A DNA stretch of 64,000 nucleotides from Apostichopus japonicus (GCF_037975245.1 NC_092580.1:31056001-31120000); one strand, 5' to 3'. Positions 27,601 to 42,800 are shown, counted from the first letter of the stretch. Notes: generated by a model not told the origin, from the letters alone. Numbers and translations: made by a program.

Positions 27601-30600
27601 GTGGATGGGGGGGGGGGTGTTTGAGAGGGTGATGTCTAAGAGTGGGCTGCTTGCCCAGCCTCTAGCAACTCACGCCTAAGTCTCCTGTCTTCCAAACTCA
27701 TGAGAGTAAATAAATCTTCAGTAGTAGTAACAGGCAGTTTAAACTTTGATGAAATTTATTCGCTAATCTCTTATATGATAGATTCGTTCCGCCACTCTTA
27801 TCAAAATTAATTATTTGGTACTTGAAATATCTGGTCATCAATTTCATTGGTGGTGGAAATTGTGAAATATTGGAAGGCTAACCTGCTGATATACAAATTC
27901 ATAATTATTAATTTTCGCTATTTTCAAGTCAATCTTGCTTTCACTTTTCATCTCTGACCTTCCCTCTAGACATATCGGCCGTAGACTCATCGCTGGCCTC
28001 TCGCATCCTCTCCAAGGAAGCGCAGAGACATAAACGGAACAGGATGCGACATCTCCTGAGCGAGCAGAACAAGAGACGGTCATCGCTCTCTCTCATCAAA
28101 CCAGACGATGTGGACACTGTGTCTTTATTGAGTAGTGAAGCAGGTAATGCACATAAAGTTGTTTGTTACAAAAATTACTAAAGTTTTGTATGTAAAAGAC
28201 TATTTATCTTACAAAATAAAATAAAACTGTTAGCAAACTGCTTATCCACTAGAGAGCCTGTGTAAGAACTGCGTTAAAGTAAATTGGCCTGATGTTTCGA
28301 TTCTAGCAGGATCTTCTTCAGAGCCTAAATGACAAGTAACAGTAACAGAAGGGACAAAAACATGCACAGAATACAGAAAGGTTAATGAGCATGGTGAACA
28401 CAAAGAGATAGATGTAAGGGGATTAGTAGACAAGGGATGGAGAGAAGAAAGAAAGAAACCAGCAGGGGAAGAGGAGAGGTAGGAGATTAACAGAGGAGGG
28501 ACAAAGAGAGGATTAAGGGAAGGGAGTAGGGAATAAACTGGAGAAGGACAAAGAAAGAAAGGTGTGACGGAAAAAATGGGTGGAAGAGAGCTATGAGAAG
28601 AGGAGTGATTGGGAGGGGGGGGGGGAGAAGGGGAGAAGGCAGGGATACAGAAGAATTTATTTATCTAACAGTGTATGAAAGAACCATCAGGATCAGTCTG
28701 TAGAAAATGTGACAAAATTATTACATACTAGGTAAAATATTAATTTCAATATGTTGGATTCAGGGGCATAACCACCATTTTTAATTGGTGAGGGGGGTAA
28801 TCTTGATGTCATCCAGGGGAGGGGTGTAAGGCACCCCCTGCCCCCTTTATGAACTTTAGGTAAAACAGAGGATGCTGAACTGTGAAATGGTACAACATCT
28901 TGTAACTTTGAAACATGTTGAAAAAACGTTAGACTGTTACGCTGTACAGCATATTCCTATTATATGTATGTTTAATGTACACAGGGATTTTGGGTTTTTT
29001 TTGTCTGCCAGTGGGGGGATGGGGGATGGCTGAGTCCCTCTTATTTCATTCTGGAGGGAGTGGGGAGGTTTTTAAGTATACATGCTGCACCCCTGGTGGT
29101 GAAAGAGTTCTGTCATTTTGGTGTTTGACAAAGTAATGTGATTCAAAGTGAGAATCCATGTACTTTTTATTAATGCGTAGTTAATCATTTCTTTTATAAT
29201 TTTCTTTGCCAAATCCCATCTTGGATCAGGAAAGAAAAATGTACCAGGCAGTTATGTCAACTATTTGACTCGTGACATTCTAAACAAAGGAAAACATGAC
29301 TTTAACTTGTCAAAATATTCCCTATATTTTTTTTACAATTCTCTTCTGTACTTGAAATGGTCAAGATAATAGAGAGCCTAACAATAATAATAATAATAAT
29401 AAATTACATTTAGATAGCACTTAATACAGCGTTTCAAAGCGCTTTACAAAAGTAGGAAAGAGACAAAGGAACCAAGGAAAAAAGAAACTAGGAATCAAAC
29501 AGAAATGTTTTAAGTTGTCTCTTGAAAATACAAAAGGAGGGAGAGTCATAAAATAGTATTGTTCGAAAGTATCAGATCAATTTGACTGAAAAGAAAATAT
29601 GCTTTATATATCTCATACGGACGAGGTAAAGAATGTGGCACCCTTAACAAGATACAATAAAAATGAAAAGAAATTAGAAAGCAGAGCACTGATGTACTGA
29701 TTTGTTATTAGTTACATTATTTATATTGATTAATATTGTTTTTGTTTTGAAGTAATTGTAATTACATTTTAATTATTTTAGTAGTCATCACAGAGACCAG
29801 TCCTGTGCACAGACAAAGACCTATTGCAACAAGAAGGCATTCTGGAGTTGACAACATCACAGAAGTGGACTCAGTGATTCCTCTCAGGTCAGCTGCATTT
29901 GCCAGAGACAAGAGGTCCTACTCTATTTCAGAAGGCACTACATTTGGTAAGAGTAACTGTGCACAGATTAATGGGGGTAGGGGTTCACCCAGTGTGTTAC
30001 TCCATCTGCTACATCTGGCTTTATGCTGGAAACTGCTGGCTGACAGCATCCACAGGCTTGGACTTGGGCATGGTGTATACTGTTCCTATCTCAAAACATA
30101 TCATCTTTCCTCCTCCCCCTTTTGCTACCATCCCCCTCCCCCATCCCAACCCCTTATCAGCCATCATGAATCGGCACCTTTACCTTTGATTAACAAATTA
30201 GCTTTAAAGCAAAACTTCATAAAGTATATATATTTTTTGTAAGTTTTTCCATTTAGATGTGTACAAGATGTTTTTGACTACCAATTGTGTGCAACGCTTT
30301 AATACTGTATTGTCATTTACTAAAGCTACATTGATCCCTCCCATCGCTAATCTACCCCCAAAGATCTCTTTGAGCAGTTAAGCTTATTTTATTTGTGATT
30401 CTTGAAAAATACAATCAAGGTAAGTTATTTAGTTTTTGGTTCTTGAATATAGTCATCAACTTTTTCCATTATGACCCTTCATATGAATGATTTTTGGTTT
30501 CCTCTTTTCATGTTTTGCAGGCAGGAGGAGACTACTGTCTCTCGATTCTTCTTCGGGTATCAGAAGACCATCAAGCTTCATCCCTCTAAGGAAGCCATCT

Positions 30601-30832
30601 TTATCGAGTGCAGAACTGCCCATCCATGCTGATGACCCTCGGTGGCTGGACAGCTTCCAAGGAGGTATTGAGGAGATGCACTTGAAACATGTTTATATGA
30701 AAAGGCTTGTCTGGAAACATCTACAAAGTAACTCAGATGTGGTATATATATATAGGGACAAAAATCAAAGTAAACCCAACATTTGAAGTTTGAAAATGCT
30801 GAGGAACAAAAATGAATTTTTAACTAAAATCT

Positions 30833-30868
<36 letters not shown>

Positions 30869-33800
30869 TATATATATATATAGGGACAAAACTCAAATTA
30901 AACTCAACATTTGAACTTTGATAATGCTGAGAAGAAATGAATTAATAACTAAAAGTGGTATATATAGAGACAAAAGTCAACATTTGAAGTTTGATAAAGG
31001 CAGACAAAAAAAATGAGTTTCTTATATATTGTGCAAATTGCAAACCCTTTAGGGTATATGTAAACACACCTGCGACAAAGAATATTAAATTTGGAACATT
31101 TTAGGTTCAATGCATATTCAAAGACAAGAAATATGAACCTTTTTTCGTTTACTGTTCACTTGTTCTGTGTTAGATTCTTTATTAGAAGATGGTTTGAAAT
31201 CTTTCCACGGCTCAATTCCGGATACTACATCTCTGAGTCTCACTCAAACAGATAATCTGTCCGCTACAAATTCTCTGTCACCGATTAGTGATGGTCAACT
31301 GGTAAGCTATCTTCAAGTCAGTCAGTCAGTCAGTCCGACTGCTTTAAAACTGACATTTGCTTTGAGTTCTTGTCCTGATTCCCTTTGTAACCGTGCCACG
31401 CCTTAATTTGAGTTTCATTCCAGATGCAGTCTTGGCATGTAGGATAGCAAACAGATAAACTCATCAGTAGGGTATCTGTATTCGATAATCTTTCCAAATT
31501 CAGTCTCGAAACTCAGATTCCAAAAGTGTCAATATTTTATGGTTGCTCTACTTTACACCTTTTTTTTCTCTTTAACTTTACTCCACAGAAAAGACTGCAA
31601 ACATCAGACTACTCTCTTTATGAATCAACCTCGCCAATATTACGGTCACCACGCCTTGGTAAGTGTTCAGAGAAGCTTTGTTTTCAGATTTTAAAATTCA
31701 AAATAAATCCAAACAATACAAACGTAATGACTTTTAAAGGACGACTAAAGGCAGATATTGAGTTTTGATAAATCATACCCCCCCCCCCCGTCCTTAATTA
31801 AACATAGTTAGTGATGGTGACGTACCTTAAATATTGCGTTTTTAAGATATTCAGCATTAAATAAACTATTGAAATCATTGCTTTACATTAATGGTGTCTG
31901 TCTACATTGTTTTAACAGCCTTGTCTGCTGCAGAGGTGAGTGAGAGTAGTGCAATGGAAGATTATGCCTCTGATGCCCAGATGCAAGACCCTTTACCCAA
32001 AGATGTGTTTGCTAGTACACCTTACAGACGTAGTAAGTGATATTCAGTTTTGCCAAAAAGATATATGTAGGTATTGCTCATTCCACTACTTGTTACGAGT
32101 CTTTACAAAGTTTTGTAACATTAGGATTAAACGTAAATATAAACAGTACAGATATTTTTTATTGAGCCATATATATTGTTGTCAATTATGATACCATTCA
32201 GCTGTAGTACTCTGCACTGTATAACATAACACTACACTGTAGGATGCTGCATTGCATTACACTACATTGTAGGGTGCTGTATTACACTGCATTGTAGGGT
32301 GCTACATTGCATTACACTACATTGTAGGGTGCTGTATCGCATTACATTACACTGTAGGATGCTGCATTACAATATACTACACTGTATTATGCTGCATTGA
32401 ATTGCACTCTAGAATGCTGCATTATATGACACTACACTATATGATGCTGCATTGCATTCCCTGTATGATGCTGCATTACATGATACTACAATGTAGGGTT
32501 CTGCATTACATTACACTGTATGATGCTGCATTACATTATACTGTAGGATGCTGCATTACATTATACTACATTGTAGAGTTCTGCTTTATACTACATCTTT
32601 TTGTAGGATGCTGCATTTACTTGACATTACATTGTAGGATGCTGCATTACATAATACTACATTGTAGGATACTGCATTACACTATATTGTAGGATTCTGC
32701 ATTACATGATACTACAATGTAGGGTTCTGCATTACACTACATTGTAGGATGCTGCATTACATGACATTACACTGTATGATGCTGCATTACATTATACTGT
32801 AGGATGCTACATTGCATTATACTACATTGTAAGGTTCTGCTTTACACTACATTGTAGGATGCTGCATTTACTTGACATTACATTGTAGGATGCTGCATTA
32901 CATAATACTACACTGTAGGATGCTGCACTGCATTGCATTACACTGTAGGATGCTGCATTTACTTGACATTACATTGTAGGATGCTGCATTACATAATACT
33001 ACACTGTAGGATGCTGCATTGCATTGCATTGCATTACACTGTAGGATGCTGCATTACATTATACTACACTGTAGGATGCTGCATTGCATAACACTACATT
33101 GTAGGATGCTGCATTACACTACATTGTAGGATGCTGCATAACACTACATTGTAGGATGCTGCATTGCACTACATTGTAGGTTGCTGCATTACACTGTAGG
33201 ATGCTGCATTACATTAAACTACACTGCAGGATGCTGCATTACAAAACACTTCACTGTAGCATTCTATAGCATTCTACATTTCTTTACACCACCACCATAC
33301 AATCAGTCTTCATGTGGTTAAGAAAACTGCAGCTAATATTACCTAAAAATATCCTAAATGTTAAAAATGCTTTATATTTCCTAGAACTGTCCTTGCCAAA
33401 ACGGAAGAGGCATAGACTATCTTCATCCTCCACCACTGGTAGCATTGACTGGTCCCCCATTATCACTTACCTGAATCTGTCTTCAAACAGCATCTCCAGC
33501 TTAGATGCTATCCTCTCAGAGAGATATCTGCTCTCTCAATTTCAAAATCTCACAAAATTGGATCTATCCAAAAATAAGCTGACCGAAGTGACAAAGGATA
33601 TTCTCCAGGTAACATCATTTTATTTTGTGCATTTCTAAAGTTTCTCTTGAAAACCAATAAATTTACTATTAAAGATTCTTCTTTATATTTCTGTCAAAAA
33701 TACCTGCAAATTTGAAACAAATGATGGTCAAACAATAAGAAAGAAAAATTATTAATGAAAGATTGTACTGCGGTGGAACTGCAGGGTTTAAAAGGTGTCA

Positions 33801-36800
33801 GAAACTGTTGTCATATATATCCTTGAAGAAAATTCTTTGAAAATGCATCATTGGATAGGTCTGCTACTTTTATGTTTGATGAATTTAATTTGTCTCTTTC
33901 CTTCACTTTAGGCATTACAAGAGTTGGATAATTTTGATGTGAGCGGTAACCAGCTGATTAGCTTTCCTGCAGAAACCTTCAGTTACTGCAGTAAACTTCA
34001 AGTACTGAATGTTTCAAGCAATGAGGTAGGACATTCTAGCCTTTTCAATCTTACTTTGGAAAAGGGAGAATCGCAGCTTTTGACATCGGCCTATCATCAC
34101 AGTTTGAGAAACAAGGAAAAAAACACCTAAATGAGACACCTTGTTTGTTACGTCTGCAGTTTCTGGGGGAAAATGGGAATATTTAAAAATTTATTAAGTA
34201 CAGATTTCATTGTGGCTAATAATCAAGATTTCAAGTTTTTTAATATCCAGTATAAATACATGGAAGAACATATTTATAAATAGGATATGGAAAACAGTTA
34301 AGAGTTGTAAAGCTTGAAATAGCATGTACTATATGTACAAATAATAAATCAAAAGTTAATAAAAGAATTAAAGTAGGTTTTGTGTATTCTTCAGTTTACT
34401 TTATACTCTCATATCAAACAGCAGTTTTTGGTTAAAATTTAAGGTACCAAATTTCTTCTGAAATATGCTCAATTATAGGATTTGACAGATCATGAATATA
34501 AATTTATTTATTTTCAATTAAAGGTCATTACCTCCCTTAAGTGTTGTTAAAATAAGTTTGAATATGGTTTAAATTAAGAAAAAAAAAAAGCTTTAAATCA
34601 ACAGATGACTTCATTTTTCTTTTCAAAGATCTACAGCCTGCCAGATGTGCCGGAAGATTCGTGTAAAGCTCTCCATGAGTTGGACATATCCCATAATCCA
34701 ATTGGGAAGTGTCCTATGTGGCTATCAGAGTACACCCCCAACCTGAGGGTGCTTGTGCTTCAAAGGTAAATGGACTTTTTTCATTTTCTTTCATTTTTAC
34801 TGCAGAAGGTTGTCTATCTATCCAAATGTTTTACATTTTCCAAGTTTTGTTACAGCTTCACAACCGATCTAGTGATACCATCCAAATGTTGCCAAACCAC
34901 TGCTTTACCTCCCACTTGCACTGCTCCCTTTGTGGTTGCACACGGTTGCACATGGTTGCACATCAAAGGGTACAATCTTGACTTATCATCTCCATTCTGT
35001 GAAATAAACACAATCGTTATGAGAACCACCTCAGCTCTTGCAATCTGGCTCATAAGAATGATAATAGTTTATGGACTGAAGCAAATTGCACATTCAATTG
35101 CTTCTTACAATGTTTCCTTTCTGCATTGATATTAATCCATATTTCAAAATAGATTTTCTTCTCTTTATTTCTAGGACAAACATTTCAGCGTTGTCAGAGC
35201 AGTCCTTGGCCCTGCCATGTCTCACAACGCTAAATCTCTCGCACAATCTAATGTCCGATGTACCCGGTGTGTTTCTGGAAGGCTGTCCGTGCCTGGAAAC
35301 ATTGAATCTCTCACACAATAAACTTGGTTTGTCCATTCCTCCTATCTTGATCCTTTTGAAGTTTCACCTTTAGTTCTCGTTACATTAATTAAAGGTCATC
35401 TATTTTCAGCTACTTCCCCACACCATCAAAGCAAAATAATTCTTATCAGAAGGCTGGAGTAGATCCTGCTAATGTTATAGCCTGTATTTTGATGACTATT
35501 AGCTTTAATAATCACCGTCAAAGCAAAATAATTCTAATGAGAAGGCTGGAGTAGATTGTGCTATTTCTTAGCCTGTATTTTGATGACTATTAGCTTTAAT
35601 AATCACCATCGAAGCAAAATAATTCTAACGAAGAGGCTGGAGTAGATCCTGCATATTACTTAATATATTTTTTTTAGGAGATTATGAAGTAGTATTCATG
35701 TAGTCAAGCAACAGAGCCTCACGCATTGCCATTTCCATTGGGGTTGGGAAATGAGAGGGGATTCGGTAGTCACGGATATATCATGATGTCATAATGACAA
35801 ATGAATTTATGGGCACTTCTACAGACTTGAAACAAAACAGAACACTTTACAAAGTTAAAAAGTAGCTATGATGCGTGATGGATATTTGAAGTAGATAATT
35901 GAAATTAGTATGCGTGTTTCAAAAACTGGATGTTCCTATCAAGTTATCTTCAAAATTTGAATGTATTTGATTTTGGACTAAGACATACTACAAGAATTTT
36001 CTTTCTTCACTGAAAATTGTCTAATATATAAAGGTTAACCTCTCATAAATTGTTTTTTAATGGAACTAAATTTTTCAATATGTTTAGTGATACTGAAAAA
36101 TATATCCAAATATTTAATGGTACTGAATTTTTCATTATTTTTAATGATACTGAATATTTCAATATCTTTAATGATACTGAATATAGCAATATCTTTAATG
36201 ATACTGAATATTTCAAAATCTTTAATGATACTAAATTTTTCAATTCATTTAAAATTTCTTGTTAGGTGAAGCCAAATGTTTTATCATTGCATGGATTTCG
36301 GATGATATTGGGAATATTTTATTCTTCTAATATTGTTTTCTAATTCACCAATAATTGTTAAAGTAAATTCACCTAAAGTTTTTTAATTTGTTTTTGTCAT
36401 GGTTTTGTCATCATTTTTTATTATTTTGTAGAAAGTCTTCCAATGCACCCTCCAGAGAATCTGACAAAGTTGAACGTTTTGAAACTAGGAAACAACAAAC
36501 TGGGAAGTGATGTCCCTGGGTTTGTACTCAGTCTGCCTAGGTATGTATACTCACTCTTTCCAAAGTTTAAAAGTCATGTTTGCAGCCTCTGGTTGTTAGT
36601 TGCATTAATTTCCTTGAGGATATTGCGAATGTTGCAAAGTTTGAGACTCCTAAACAAAAAAGGAAACCTGCTCAACTGCTACATACAAAGACACTCTTCA
36701 CTTACAAACCACTGTGAATTCTTGCATAAGAGTTAGAAGGACTGAGGAACTGCCTTTGAAGAAGATCCTGTTAGGACAGAAGCATCAGGCACTCTAACTT

Positions 36801-39800
36801 TAATCTATTACCTACCCAGGCAGTGTGCATTAGATGAGTAGTTTGTTAACAGTATTTCTTTTATCTCAATGGAAGCAAATCTACCTCAGATCTATCTTAA
36901 AGGAAATTAATTAAGGTTATCCTACCTTCCTTCCTTTTTTCTTCTTTTCTTTTATGTTGTTCTTCTCAATATATTTTGATTTTTGATTTTCATGCTAGTC
37001 TGAAGAGTATTGACCTGAGTAACAATGGCATCAGCACCTTTGCTGCTCCTTATCAGTGGAAGAGTTCATCTCTGAGAGAGGTCAATCTCTCGCACAACAA
37101 GATTAAAGAAGTAAGCTACTATGATAGAGGAGGAAGGGATTGAGGAGAGGGGAAGGTGGGAGGTAGTGAAGAGAGGGGAATGTGGGAGGTAGTGAAGAGA
37201 GGGGAATGTGGGAGGCAGTGAGAAAGGGGAAGGTGAGATGGAGAGGGGAAGGTGGGAGGGAGTGAGGAGAGGGGAAGGTGGCAGGGAGTTAAGAGAAGGG
37301 AATGTGGGAGGGAGTGAGAAAGGGGAAGGTGAGATGGAGAGGGGAAGGTGGGAGGGAGTGATAAGAGGGGAAGGCTGGGGGGGGGGAGTTAGGTGATAAA
37401 TTTGCTGACAAAATGGACATCTTACAAAGTCTATTGCTTTCTTGTTAGAGAGGTCAGCCCATAGGATTAATGCAATGAGACACCAATTCCATGAAATCCT
37501 CCTGTTGTCATTATTCATATATATTTTTAGTTAAAGTAAATAGAGTCATTACAAAGTGATCACATCATGGGATGCCGTTTTCCTGTAAAGTTTCTGCATG
37601 ATGAAAGCTAAACATGTATGTATTAGTCACTATTTCCACTTAAGAAAAACTAATATTCTGACCTCATACTTGCTAGAAATGTTACCTTGTGTCAATATCT
37701 TACACAGTATACTATTATATTTTCATAATGTTTTCTATGTAGAACGTACAGTGTTCACTATCAACAAAGTTATACACAAACAAGACAGCGTGTCACTGAA
37801 TTTCAATACCAACTTGAATTTCTTTTTTTGGGGGCTTCACTTTGTCATCTGTTGACATTCTGAGAAATTCTCACTTGTAAAATACATCCCATTTTGTCGC
37901 CGTGTTTTCTCCTGGTTTCTTACAACCTGTTGCGAAGCAGAACCTAAACTGGTATTTTGATGACCACTTTTCCCTACTTTCATTTATTGCAGTTGAGTCT
38001 CGATAAGAAGTTTGACTTGCGGAACTGGCTCAAATTGGAGAAGTTGCTTTTGTCTCACAATAAGATTGGCAAGGTTTGTCCCAACTATTAAGGACTATAA
38101 AAGTCCCTGTAAATTATCTTCTTGAGTGTGTGTGACAATTTTGCCAAATCTACTAGCATATCTGCAAGTATTCTTCAAAATATGATAGGATATTGATCAA
38201 TAACAAGTACCCTCCTACATTATTTGATTCACTTGAAGCTTAAGTAGGGAGTAATAGTTGAAATTGATTTGCTCGTCAACATTTTGTCACACCAAAACTT
38301 TTTCATAAAGGAATATTAATCAAATGTAAAAACAAATTGAAAATTTCATAATTTGTCAACTGTTGCAGTATAATTTGAAGGGGATATTGACTTGTCAGCA
38401 AATGACGTACATCGTACTGAGATTTCATTACCAAGAAGCATAACATATTTTTAGTCAATATCAACTCAGAAAGCTGCTTTAATGCAGGCTGGTTACCATG
38501 GAAACAAAATAACCTGCTTTCTTTGTTTGAAGATTTTTCTGTTGAAGTAAATATGATGCTATTAACTATACAGCATTCCTGTGAAACCAAAGTGGGGCAA
38601 ACAATTTGTCTGTCTGTCTGTCTGCCTTGTAATTTTCTTAATGCTTTTTGAGCACAGAATCCCGGATGCAAACAAGCCTTTTAGGGCGATCATCACAGAC
38701 ATCAAATGAGTCCAGAATTGATTTGTAATGCTTAGATTTTCCTTTATGTAAATATGTGTTAATCTTTATTAGCATATCGGGTTGGAAATGCATTGACTCT
38801 TTTTATTGACGTTTGGTGATATTGAATCAGTTTATATGATCATACAGAGTGTTTCAATTTTTTTTTTTGTCTTTTACCTTGGATTAATCTGGGTTGCCTT
38901 TGGTATATGCAAATTGTTTTTATATTAATATTTGGACGCACTCTCAGTGTGATTTACCATACGTGTATGTTTTATGACATTTCCAGATATCAAATTCATA
39001 TGCAAATTGCAAGAGAGTCCATGTAAAAAAATCTTTATCATCAATTCTTTCCTGTTTTTAATGCACGTTTTTCATAAATCCATTTTTTTATGAACCAGAT
39101 ACCAAAAGGACTTGGTCAGCTGACTGCTTTGTGTACATTGGACATTAGTTACAACAAAGAAATAACCACCATACCGGACCAACTAGGAACACTCTCAAAG
39201 CTGTGGGAGGTAAGATGACATATGCTAATTAGGTCCAAATAGATTTCTTTTCCCTCACACCCTTCCATCGCCCCTCATCGTCATTCATTGACCTCCGTCT
39301 ACCTTCATGGCCTCCTGTATATAGTCTTGTTCTTTCTTATTTCAGTAATAAGTGAAAAAATATGGTTGTGCAGTCGTTAAATTGTGTTATTTATTCTGTT
39401 CTTCAGTCAGCCTCCATGCTGTGTGTTTAGTACCATTTCTTAAGCTTCAAATTGCAAATGCATTTTAGTATAAATACATGGTTATGGAATTTATTGTAAC
39501 CAAAACCCCAGAAGGATAAATTGCTAATGTTAGAGATGTATTAAAATTGCATTTACTGTTACAAAACTTATGTTTATCTATGGATGTGCTTGAAAGTAAA
39601 TTGCTGTTACAATAACTATGTTTATCTATGTTGATCTATTCATGTGCTTGAAAGTAAACTGCTGTTATGATAATTATGTTTATCTATAGATGTACTTGAC
39701 AGTAAATTGCGGTTACAAAAGTTAAGTTTATCTATGGATGTGCTTGAAAGTAGACTGCTGTTACAATATCTATGTTTATCTATGGATGTGCTTGAAAGTA

Positions 39801-42800
39801 AACTGCTGTTATGAAACTTATGCTTTCTTTGATTCTTCTTGCTATGAGTCACTGTTTTTCAAATCTCATCACAGTTTCCTTTAGATGGCCTGAAACTGGA
39901 CTTGGATCCCGCTATCCGAAAAAGCCGGACCAAGGACATCATTGGATTCCTGAATCAAAAGTTGAAGAAGGTATGAAGCTGATTTATCAAGAATGGAAAC
40001 CGACTTTGGCATAGATCTTGAATCTGGGGATAGAACAGGGATAGAACAGAAAGATTTTGGGATAGAACAGGATTTGAATGATCAAACATTTCTTTGCCCT
40101 TTTTCAAAATTCTAACGTTCCTTGTTAGATTCTAAAATCTCATGATTTGTCAGCTTTCTTCTTTCCTCTGATAGTTTCATTTGTAGATATTAGGCTGATT
40201 TGCTTACAAGTCACAGAAGTGTATTGAACCTATGTTTGCAAGCAAATGGATACTAAACAGATCAAGTTTAGTGAAAAATCTGTCTTGCAATTTTTTCAGT
40301 AACAATGCTATGTAGGTGAGGTTAGGGATGCCCCCTCCTTCCCCTTCAAATACAAGTTCTGAGTGATATGCTACCGATTTCTGTCTATATTTCTCAGGCC
40401 GTGCCTTATTTTCGGATGAAGCTGATGGTAGTTGGCTATGGTGGGCGTGGCAAGTCTTCACTCCTGGCCAGGCTGAGGAAGGATAAGCCGGGCAAGAGAC
40501 GAGTCAGTACCGCGACAGTTGGCATCGATGTTGATGAACTTAAGTAAGTCTAAATCAGGCTACAGACTGCTTCAGCTATAATTATGAGCTAGAGAGAACA
40601 TTAAACATTTAAATAGCTTTCCTTGCAGAGCCCAGAGCTCACTGTGTTTTTTTTTCTGTGACAATGCTCTTGTCTGTTTATGCTCCAAAGATATGGAATA
40701 GACTGCAAGAATATATACAGAACAGTCAGTATAAAAAATCGGAGCTGAGTTGAGTAAAAATATCTGGATGGATAATGGATATGTTTATTGATTAGGTTGA
40801 CTATTGTGCATTTGGAGATTGGGAATGGATATGTTTATTGACTAGGTTGACTTTTGTGCATGTGGAGGTTGGATAATGGATATGAATATTGACTAGGTTG
40901 ACTATTGTGCATTTGGAGATTGTGAATAGATATGTCAATTGATTAGCTTGATTATTGTGCATTTGGAGATTTGGAATGGATATGTTTATTGATTAGGTTG
41001 ACTATTGTACATTTGGAGATTGGGAATGGATATGTTTTTTTATTAGGTTGACTATTGTGCATTTGGAGATTGGGAATGGATATATTTTTTGATTAGGTTG
41101 ACTATTGTACATTTGGAGATTGGGAATGGATATATATTTTGATTAGGTTGACTATTGTGCATTTGGAGATTGGGAATGAATATATTTTTTGATTAGGTTG
41201 ACTATTGTGCATTTGGAGATTGGGAATGGATATGTTTATTGATTAGGTTGACTATTGTGCATTTGGAGATTGCGAATGGATATATTTTTTGATTAGGTTG
41301 GCTATTGTGCATTTGGAGATTGGGAATGGATATATTTTTTGATTAGGTTGTCTATTGTGCATTTGGAGATTGGGAATGGATATGTTTATTGATTAGGTTG
41401 ACTATTGTGCATATTATAACACTGAATGCATTAACAAAAAACAAATAATAAGGCTCACTTTTTAGTAAACAGTGTGCACAAATAACCTTGTCTATCCCCC
41501 TCACCTTTTCTTTCCTCACTCCCCTTCTTCTCCCCACTTCCTCTTCCCCTCCTCATGTCCCCTCCTCCACATTTCCTCTTCCCCTCCTCATGACCCCATC
41601 TTTTCTCCACTTCCTCTTCCTCTACCCATTGCCATCAAGGAATTCTGTTTCATGGGGTTGAGGTGATACAACTTTTATTTTGTAGGGTTTCGGTAATGCA
41701 TAACAAGAAATCGGAGGCATTTCACCTCACGACCTGGGATATTGCTGGCCAGGAGGACTTTTACAGTACACATCCGTGCTTTCTATCCGGGCGAGCCTTA
41801 TTCCTGGTAAGAACTGGTTCCAGTCACTATTTTAAGGTGTCATATTTTGCTTTTGGCTGGGTGTAAAAAATCTCTGACAAGTCGCAAAATTCTCTCATTT
41901 CAGTTATTCAAGAGTAGAGTGTTATTTCAAAGTGTTTCCAGGAAATGGGTTTTGGGTAAAGTTTGAAAAATTAGAAATACTATGCAAATGAAATAGTTTA
42001 TCGCATTAATTTCAGGTTTAAAGTTTCATTAACTTTCTCACCACTATTCTGCTCTTGTTGCTATGCATTAAGTTCTGATTTAATAAGTAATGCTAAGCTC
42101 TGGGGGCATCAAACTTTGACTCTTGTTTTCCAAAAGATGCTCAGATCATGTCAAACGGTTGCTTGTTTCAATCTCCCTAGTTCCTGTTACGCTCTCGTTT
42201 ATTCCTATCTGTATTTGCAATACCATTGTTCTTAAACAGGTGGTATATGATTTAAACAAAGGATTGGAGGAAGTGAGAACAATTAGAAACTGGCTGTTGA
42301 CAATCCAGGCGTTAGCACCATTCAGCCCTCTCATCGTCGTTGGAACTCACAAAGATAAAATACCCAAAGGTGATATATTTCCTTCTGTGAAAGGAGGCAA
42401 TGATAGCCAAGTAAATGCTGCAGGGAAAGTTATGTCACTGGCCTCTTTTTGTACTCTTTTTGTACTCTTTTCATTTTTGCCTAGTAAATTATAAACATTA
42501 AGAAGGCACTATTGGTTATTTTCCCTGGCCCCCTTCATCTTTGCTTGGGCCCCATCATATTTTCCTGGACTCTGTAATTGACCCTAGCCATAAGGCTGTG
42601 CTGCACCCCCCCCCCCTTCTCCCCTTTCTGACCTGATCCCCTTTCAATTCTTTAGGTTGAGTTTAACTTAGGATTAAGTAAGTTTATTCAATCTGAACCC
42701 TTCTATGATTCGTTATGTGCTGCTCAAATCAGTGAACACGTATGGTTGTTAAAATTTCTGCATAACATTTGTCAAAACTTTTCATGCACCTGTTAGCATC

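Larger units (their letters stand above)
35327..36431 (+). other. Intron 31
   Basis: Two unrelated arrays are listed separately. The rest is AT-rich. Confidence 0.7.

Noticed and set aside
37066-37518. 150-codon minus-strand frame
   Set aside because: Antisense of a purine-rich minisatellite and of exon 33. The peptide is repetitive PSPF/LPPS.
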